Notes under the pieces: generated by a model | The model's database searches: none | What the model was told of the DNA's origin: nothing | What the model saw: the letters and a program-made list of their open reading frames with translations, nothing else | In this document: in pieces, positions 24,860-28,734 of the stretch | Position numbering within the stretch: the first letter of the stretch is position 1 | How the letters are laid out: every line of letters begins with the position of its first letter | From: Flavobacterium psychrophilum | GTDB taxonomy: Bacteria > Bacteroidota > Bacteroidia > Flavobacteriales > Flavobacteriaceae | NCBI GenBank assembly: GCA_020720185.1 | Contig: DYPB01000015.1 | Coordinates: 3,007-31,740, forward strand | Direction of reading: 5' to 3' | Length of the DNA: 28,734 nucleotides | Translations under genes and position numbers: made by a program

Positions 24860-24956
24860 AATCCAAGTTTAATAGTAAACTCAATTATACAATAGTCTAC
24901 TTGTTCTTTTTTACAGATATTATTTTATCATAAGAAGGAGTTCAACACTACAAATG

Positions 24957-24994
24957 ATACCTAATTGGCATAATGCTAAATTAGGTATTTTTTT
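24957..24994 (+). terminator. Rho-independent terminator of the DPP IV operon
   Basis: A perfect 10-bp stem (ATACCTAATT / AATTAGGTAT) with a 12-base loop runs into a T-tract, about 100 bases after the thioredoxin-like gene stop. The loop contains a small GCAT/ATGC dyad. Confidence 0.85.
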
Positions 24995-25055
24995 GTAACA
25001 AACAATTAACTAACAATCAAAACCATTTTGCATCTGTTTTATAAATGTATATTTT

Positions 25056-26138
25056 TTATGAATTCAATATTTTTTCTTGATGTTCAATGCTTTCTTGATG
25101 AACCGCTTTGAATAATTTGAGTACAAATTCTTGTGTCAATCCTTTTTTCTCGCCTTCAAGAATCATTTTTCCTAGAATTTCGTTCCATCTGTTGTTTTGC
25201 AAAACAGCCACATTAGCGTCTTTTTTTACCCGACCTATTTCTTCAGCAACTTTCATTCGTTTTCCTAAAAGTTCTAATAAATTAGCATCTAGCACATCAA
25301 TATTAGCTCTTAATTTATTTATTTTATTAGTAAATTCGTTCGTGTCTCCACTTATTTTTCTAACCCTTAAATTTTTCAAAATCTGCAGTAAAGCCTTTGG
25401 CGTAACCTGTTGTGCTGCGTCACTCCAAGCATTGTCTGGATCATGATGTGTTTCTATAATCATTCCGTCATAATTCAAATTCAACGCTTCTTGAGTTACT
25501 TCAAGTATCATATTGCGGTTTCCCGTAATGTGTGATGGATCTATAATTAAAGGCAAATCAGGAAATTTATGTTGCAATTCGATAGGAATCTGCCACTCTG
25601 GAATGTTTCTGTATTTTGTTTTTTCGTAAGTAGAAAAACCTCTGTGAATTACCCCTAATTTCTCAATTCCAGCCATAAATAAACGCTCAACACCCCCTAA
25701 CCAGAGAGCCAAATCAGGATTTACAGGGTTTTTGATAAGTACAATTTTATCCGTTCCTTTTAGAGTATCTGCAATTTCCTGAACCGCAAACGGGTTTGCT
25801 GTTGTACGAGCTCCAACCCATAAAACATCGATGTCGTTTTCTAATGCCAACTTGCAATGAGTTGCAGTCGCCACCTCTATTCCTATTAGTAATCCTGTTT
25901 CCGCTTTTGCTTTTTTTAACCATTTCAATCCAATTTCACCCACACCCTCAAATCCTCCCGGACGCGTTCTTGGTTTCCAAATTCCAGCTCTAAAAACACT
26001 AACATCTGAATTTTTCAACTCGTGAGCAATTTTTAACACTTGCTCTTCTGTCTCTGCACTACAAGGTCCTGCTATGACTAATGGATGAGTCAAATTGAAT
26101 TCGTTCAACCAATTTCTCATTTCTTTCTTGTTTTCCAT
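25056..26138 (-). CDS. Bifunctional DAHP synthase / chorismate mutase
   Basis: The enzyme joins the first step of the shikimate pathway (phosphoenolpyruvate + erythrose 4-phosphate to DAHP) to chorismate mutase (chorismate to prephenate). Residues about 10-265 form the DAHP synthase barrel, with LVIAGPCSAE (20-29), FRAGIWKPRTRPGGFEG, LWVGARTTANPF and IIDPSHITGNR. Residues about 270-360 form an AroQ-type (type II) chorismate mutase helix bundle, with KLRANIDVLDANLLELLGKRM and VAEEIGRVKK. The fusion is frequent in Bacteroidota; the mutase domain often also regulates the synthase. It is the last gene of the operon pheA-aminotransferase-tyrA-aroG-like, so prephenate made here feeds its neighbours. 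Confidence 0.95.
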   Translation of the reverse strand: MENKKEMRNWLNEFNLTHPLVIAGPCSAETEEQVLKIAHELKNSDVSVFRAGIWKPRTRPGGFEGVGEIGLKWLKKAKAETGLLIGIEVATATHCKLALENDIDVLWVGARTTANPFAVQEIADTLKGTDKIVLIKNPVNPDLALWLGGVERLFMAGIEKLGVIHRGFSTYEKTKYRNIPEWQIPIELQHKFPDLPLIIDPSHITGNRNMILEVTQEALNLNYDGMIIETHHDPDNAWSDAAQQVTPKALLQILKNLRVRKISGDTNEFTNKINKLRANIDVLDANLLELLGKRMKVAEEIGRVKKDANVAVLQNNRWNEILGKMILEGEKKGLTQEFVLKLFKAVHQESIEHQEKILNS

Positions 26139-26159
26139 TTTATTTATTGTTTGTTGTTT

Positions 26160-27041
26160 TTACCTCTTTGATGCTCCTCCTTCGGGAGGGTGGGGGTTAA
26201 TTCCGTTTAATATTTCCCTTATTCTATTTACGCCTTGCATCTCGTTGAAAATAGCTTCATAATCTTCTTTCTCCAATAAGTCTTTAAACTTCGATAAATT
26301 GAAAATATACTCTTCCAATGTTTTCAGAACTTGTTTCCTATTTTGTTTAAAAATGGGTGTCCACATTGTTGGCGAGCTTTTGGCCAAACGAACCGTGCTT
26401 TCAAAACCTGAACCAGCCATATCAAAGATGTCCTCGTCATGTTTTTCCTTATCTATTACTGTTTTTCCCAGCATAAACGAACTAATGTGGGACAAATGCG
26501 ACACATAAGCAATGTGCTTATCGTGCGATTTTGGATCCATATATCGGATTCTCATTCCCATACTTTTGAATAATTCCAAAACTTTTTCCTGTAATTTGAA
26601 AGTCGTTTTTTCTACCTCACAAATGATATTGGTTTTTCCTTGAAACAAACCTTTTATCGCTGCCGAAGGACCTGAAAATTCCGTTCCAGCTATGGGATGT
26701 GCTGCTATGAAATTCTTTCTTTTTGGATGATTAGCAACTGCTTCACAAATTGGATTTTTTGTAGAACCAACATCAAAAACTGTTGCTGTGTCCGGAATAA
26801 TATCCAAAACTTTTGGCAGAAAATCGAGTGCAATATCTACGGGAACCGAAAGGATTACATAATCAGCATTGGCTAAATCTTTAAAAACAGCAACTTCATC
26901 AATAATTCCAAGTTTTATAGCTTCTTGTAAATGATTTTCATTGCTATCAATACCAAAAATTTTGGCTTCATCAAAAAAATCTTTAACTCCTAATGCTAAT
27001 GATCCTCCTATTAATCCTATTCCAATTATGTATATTTTCAT
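26160..27041 (-). CDS. tyrA: Prephenate dehydrogenase
   Basis: TyrA converts prephenate to 4-hydroxyphenylpyruvate with NAD(P)+, toward tyrosine. I start at MKIYIIGIGLIGGSL (27041); an open frame 17 codons longer exists but runs through a non-coding repeat. The 293-residue protein has the Rossmann motif GIGLIGG (7-13) and the family signatures VFDVGSTKNPI, AAHPIAGTEFSGP and SHLSHISSFML. The C-terminal end, INPHPPEGGASKR, is encoded by a GC-rich palindrome also found at the end of the preceding pheA gene. Gaps of about 50 bases (upstream) and 21 bases (downstream) agree with one operon. Confidence 0.94.
   Translation of the reverse strand: MKIYIIGIGLIGGSLALGVKDFFDEAKIFGIDSNENHLQEAIKLGIIDEVAVFKDLANADYVILSVPVDIALDFLPKVLDIIPDTATVFDVGSTKNPICEAVANHPKRKNFIAAHPIAGTEFSGPSAAIKGLFQGKTNIICEVEKTTFKLQEKVLELFKSMGMRIRYMDPKSHDKHIAYVSHLSHISSFMLGKTVIDKEKHDEDIFDMAGSGFESTVRLAKSSPTMWTPIFKQNRKQVLKTLEEYIFNLSKFKDLLEKEDYEAIFNEMQGVNRIREILNGINPHPPEGGASKR
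26168..26200 (-). repeat. GC-rich palindromic element at the tyrA 3' end
   Basis: On the minus strand CCTCC-CGAA-GGAGG forms a tight hairpin next to a run of C. The 13-mer CCCGAAGGAGGAG is identical to one at 28368-28380 in pheA. The element is inside the tyrA frame and supplies its last codons (PHPPEGGA). Confidence 0.7.
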
Positions 27042-27068
27042 TATTATAAAGTTTTTTAATGATGGTTG

Positions 27069-27082
27069 ATAATTGCTGGTTT
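27069..27082. repeat. 14-bp repeat shared with the rng leader
   Basis: ATAATTGCTGGTTT here is identical to 10895-10908. This copy lies between the aminotransferase stop and the tyrA start, next to a GATGGTTGAT sequence that resembles the mreB/mreC spacer. It appears to be a short interspersed element of intergenic DNA. Confidence 0.5.
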
Positions 27083-27088
27083 GAACTA

Positions 27089-28234
27089 TCAACTAAATCT
27101 GTTAATTGCTTCTTGAATTTTTTCCTCTTTTACACACAATGCAAACCGAATGTATCCTTCTCCGTTGCTTCCAAAAATGGTTCCCGGTGTGATAAAAATA
27201 GATTTTTCATATAGTATTTTATCAATAAAATCTTCTGCCGATGTGGTTCCAGATGGCAATTTTGCCCAAACAAATAATCCAATACCTTCCTTATAGACTT
27301 TGCAACCTATTTTTCCAGCCAATTGTTCTGTTAAAATTCTTCTTTTTAGGTAAATAGCATTCATCGAATCGAACCAAGATTTTTCGCTTTTCAAAGCTTC
27401 AATCGCTCCTTTTTGAATTCCAAAGAACATTCCGCTGTCCATATTGCTTTTTACTTTCAAAACGGCATCAATACAAGCAGCATTTCCTAATACCATTCCC
27501 ACTCTCCAACCTGCCATATTGAAGGATTTTGACAAAGAATTCAGCTCCAACGCTACTTCTTTTGCTCCTTCAACCTGCAACAAACTCATTGGTTTATCAT
27601 TCAAAACAAAGCTGTATGGATTGTCGTTTACCAATAATATGTTATGCTTTTTGGCGAAAGCTACCAACTTTTCGAACAATTCTAAACTTCCTCTTGCTCC
27701 TGTTGGCATATGCGGATAACCTATCCACATCAATTTTACTTTGGATAAATCTAATCTTTCCAAAGCTTCAAAATCAGGTTCCCAATTATTCGTTTCTTTT
27801 AAATCATAATAAACTGAAACTGCTCCCACTAAATTCGTTACAGAAGAATAGGTTGGATAACCTGGATTTGGAATCAAAACTTGATCTCCTTCATTTAAAA
27901 AAGCCAGTGAAATGTGCGTAATTCCTTCTTTGGAACCCATCAAAGGTAAAATTTCTGTAGTTGGATTCAAGGCAACTCCAAAATTATTTTGATAAAAATC
28001 AGTCATTCCACTTCTTAATTCTGGCAAACCCTGATAACTCTGATATTGATGTGCATTTTCTTCCTGCATTGCCATAGTGACGGCTTCGATAACTGCTTGT
28101 GGCGGACGCAAATCAGGACTCCCAATTCCCATATTAATAATAGGTTTACCTTCGGAAGCAAGTTTTCGGACTTCCCGAAGTTTTGAAGAAAAATAATACT
28201 CTTCTACTATCTCTAATCGTTTTGCAATCCTCAC
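27089..28234 (-). CDS. PLP-dependent aminotransferase, class I/II
   Basis: This is a fold-type I aminotransferase of the aspartate aminotransferase superfamily; in this operon it probably transaminates prephenate or aromatic 2-oxoacids. With a GTG start at 28234 (RIAKRLEIVEEYYF) it has 381 residues. The PLP lysine is K236 in SLSKSFNMAGWRVG; other signatures are NMGIGSPDLRPP, a PNPGYPTY segment and VNDNPYSFVL with the PLP-ring aspartate. The open frame extends 29 codons upstream to a TTG, through a repeat-like element, but holds no ATG between its upstream stop and the conserved domain. The true start is thus uncertain (GTG preferred). It lies between pheA and tyrA. Confidence 0.9.
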   Translation of the reverse strand: MRIAKRLEIVEEYYFSSKLREVRKLASEGKPIINMGIGSPDLRPPQAVIEAVTMAMQEENAHQYQSYQGLPELRSGMTDFYQNNFGVALNPTTEILPLMGSKEGITHISLAFLNEGDQVLIPNPGYPTYSSVTNLVGAVSVYYDLKETNNWEPDFEALERLDLSKVKLMWIGYPHMPTGARGSLELFEKLVAFAKKHNILLVNDNPYSFVLNDKPMSLLQVEGAKEVALELNSLSKSFNMAGWRVGMVLGNAACIDAVLKVKSNMDSGMFFGIQKGAIEALKSEKSWFDSMNAIYLKRRILTEQLAGKIGCKVYKEGIGLFVWAKLPSGTTSAEDFIDKILYEKSIFITPGTIFGSNGEGYIRFALCVKEEKIQEAINRFS

Positions 28235-28288
28235 TCCTCCAGACCAGCCCCACGAACTTTGAAGGTGGAGTTGACAGACCGGAGTGCT
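28232..28288 (-). repeat. Imperfect palindromic element at the aminotransferase 5' end
   Basis: On the minus strand CACTCC opens and GGAGTG closes a roughly 55-base GC-rich element, with an inner CCAC/GTGG pair. It contrasts sharply with the AT-rich surroundings and covers the place where the start codon should be. It looks like a dispersed genomic repeat; other copies would be needed to prove that. Confidence 0.5.
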
Positions 28289-28344
28289 TTCTGAAATAAT
28301 GTTTCTTTGTAAATCCTTCAATTTGTGCTTATTTAATCAAAAAA

Positions 28345-28734
28345 TTATATGTTTTTTTTCTCAATAACTCCTCCTTCGGGTTTTGGGAGGATTGGTCTTT
28401 TGTTCTTATATTCGCCTAATACTTTAAAGTATTCTGCCATAATTTCTAATAAAGATTTTGCCTTTGCATAATCTTCGTAGTTGGAGAAAGTAACATCCAC
28501 AAAAAACGAATATTTCCAAGGCGTTTCAATTTTTGGCAAGGATTGAATTTTGGTTAAATTCAACTTACAATCGCTCATTACATTCAAAACTGCCGCTAAA
28601 CTACCTCGTTTGTGGTTTAATTCAAATTTTAATGAAGCACGATTAATTTCGTTTTTTTGCATAAATAAATTTTCCTTTTTCCCTAAACTCGCAACAGACT
28701 TTATAAAAACCCCTAAACCTTTTGAAAACAAAAG
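28345..28734 (-). CDS. pheA: Prephenate dehydratase C-terminal part (ACT domain), cut by window edge
   Basis: The frame is open to the window edge, so only the end of the gene is seen. About 75 residues form an ACT domain typical of prephenate dehydratase: RASLKFELNHKRGSLAAVLN, then LTKIQSLPKIETPWKYSFFV, the phenylalanine-binding (ESRP-like) region in its Bacteroidota form. The operon order pheA-aminotransferase-tyrA supports the call. The stretch before the ACT domain (FSKGLGVFIKSVASLGKK) does not show the TRF motif expected at the end of the catalytic domain, so this part may be altered. The C-terminal tail LPKPEGGVIEKK is encoded by a GC-rich palindrome shared with tyrA. Confidence 0.8.
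   Translation of the reverse strand, partial: LLFSKGLGVFIKSVASLGKKENLFMQKNEINRASLKFELNHKRGSLAAVLNVMSDCKLNLTKIQSLPKIETPWKYSFFVDVTFSNYEDYAKAKSLLEIMAEYFKVLGEYKNKRPILPKPEGGVIEKKNI
28368..28391 (-). repeat. GC-rich palindromic element at the pheA 3' end
   Basis: On the minus strand TCCTCC and GGAGGA pair around an 11-base loop, and CCCGAAGGAGGAG is identical to the tyrA element. It is inside the reading frame and encodes the PKPEGG part of the C-terminal tail. Confidence 0.65.

Noticed and set aside
24954..24998. 14-codon ATG frame preceded at a distance by AAGGAG
   Set aside because: It coincides with the arms and loop of the DPP IV operon terminator, and the AAGGAG is too far upstream; Bacteroidota seldom use such sites.
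27042..27092. Longer TyrA N-terminus starting at 27092
   Set aside because: The extra 17 residues precede the Rossmann strand that normally starts the protein and are encoded by an intergenic repeat.

Overview
The window looks like chromosomal DNA of a member of the Bacteroidota, most likely family Flavobacteriaceae. The reasons are: very AT-rich sequence; A-rich leaders with almost no Shine-Dalgarno sites; promoter -7 boxes of the Bacteroidota form TAnnTTTG; an ExbB-ExbD-ExbD-TonB cluster whose TonB has the N-terminal NKSYGAYDLRK motif; a fused DAHP synthase/chorismate mutase; and a UbiA-like membrane protein of flavobacterial type. No rRNA, tRNA, CRISPR array, phage or transposase gene was recognised. 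Species was not determined.

Layout. (1) 126-1529, minus: dihydrolipoyl dehydrogenase with a good promoter. (2) 1743-4357, plus: an APC amino-acid permease and a UbiA-like membrane protein, meeting the next operon tail to tail. (3) 4365-9968, minus: the cell-elongation operon mreB-mreC-mreD-PBP2-rodA, with a hairpin between mreB and mreC. (4) 10342-12509, plus: HU, a 30-residue polybasic protein ending in a terminator, then a structured leader and RNase G/E with its own terminator. (5) 12833-18633, plus: ExbB, two ExbD paralogues, TonB, a 73-residue membrane protein, a PstS-like lipoprotein and a secreted TPR protein, closed by a strong terminator. (6) 18850-24859, plus: dipeptidyl peptidase IV, two POT peptide transporters and an exported thioredoxin-like protein, closed by a terminator. 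(7) 25056-28734, minus: an aromatic amino-acid operon read as pheA (cut by the window edge), aminotransferase, tyrA, and DAHP synthase/chorismate mutase.

How the genes work together. Region 3 encodes the elongasome that builds lateral-wall peptidoglycan. Region 5 encodes the proton-driven motor that powers outer-membrane TonB-dependent receptors, joined to a solute-binding lipoprotein and a TPR protein with no ABC permease beside them. Region 6 is a peptide-scavenging set: an exported peptidase releases dipeptides and POT permeases import them with protons. Region 7 feeds the shikimate pathway and splits chorismate toward phenylalanine and tyrosine.

Most of the window is housekeeping. The points most worth a second look are the 30-residue basic protein after HU, the TonB/PstS-like/TPR linkage, a Cys/His cluster in PBP2, short GC-richer repeat elements that have become coding sequence in the aromatic operon, and several hairpins at operon junctions (exbB/exbD, mreB/mreC, the RNase G leader).
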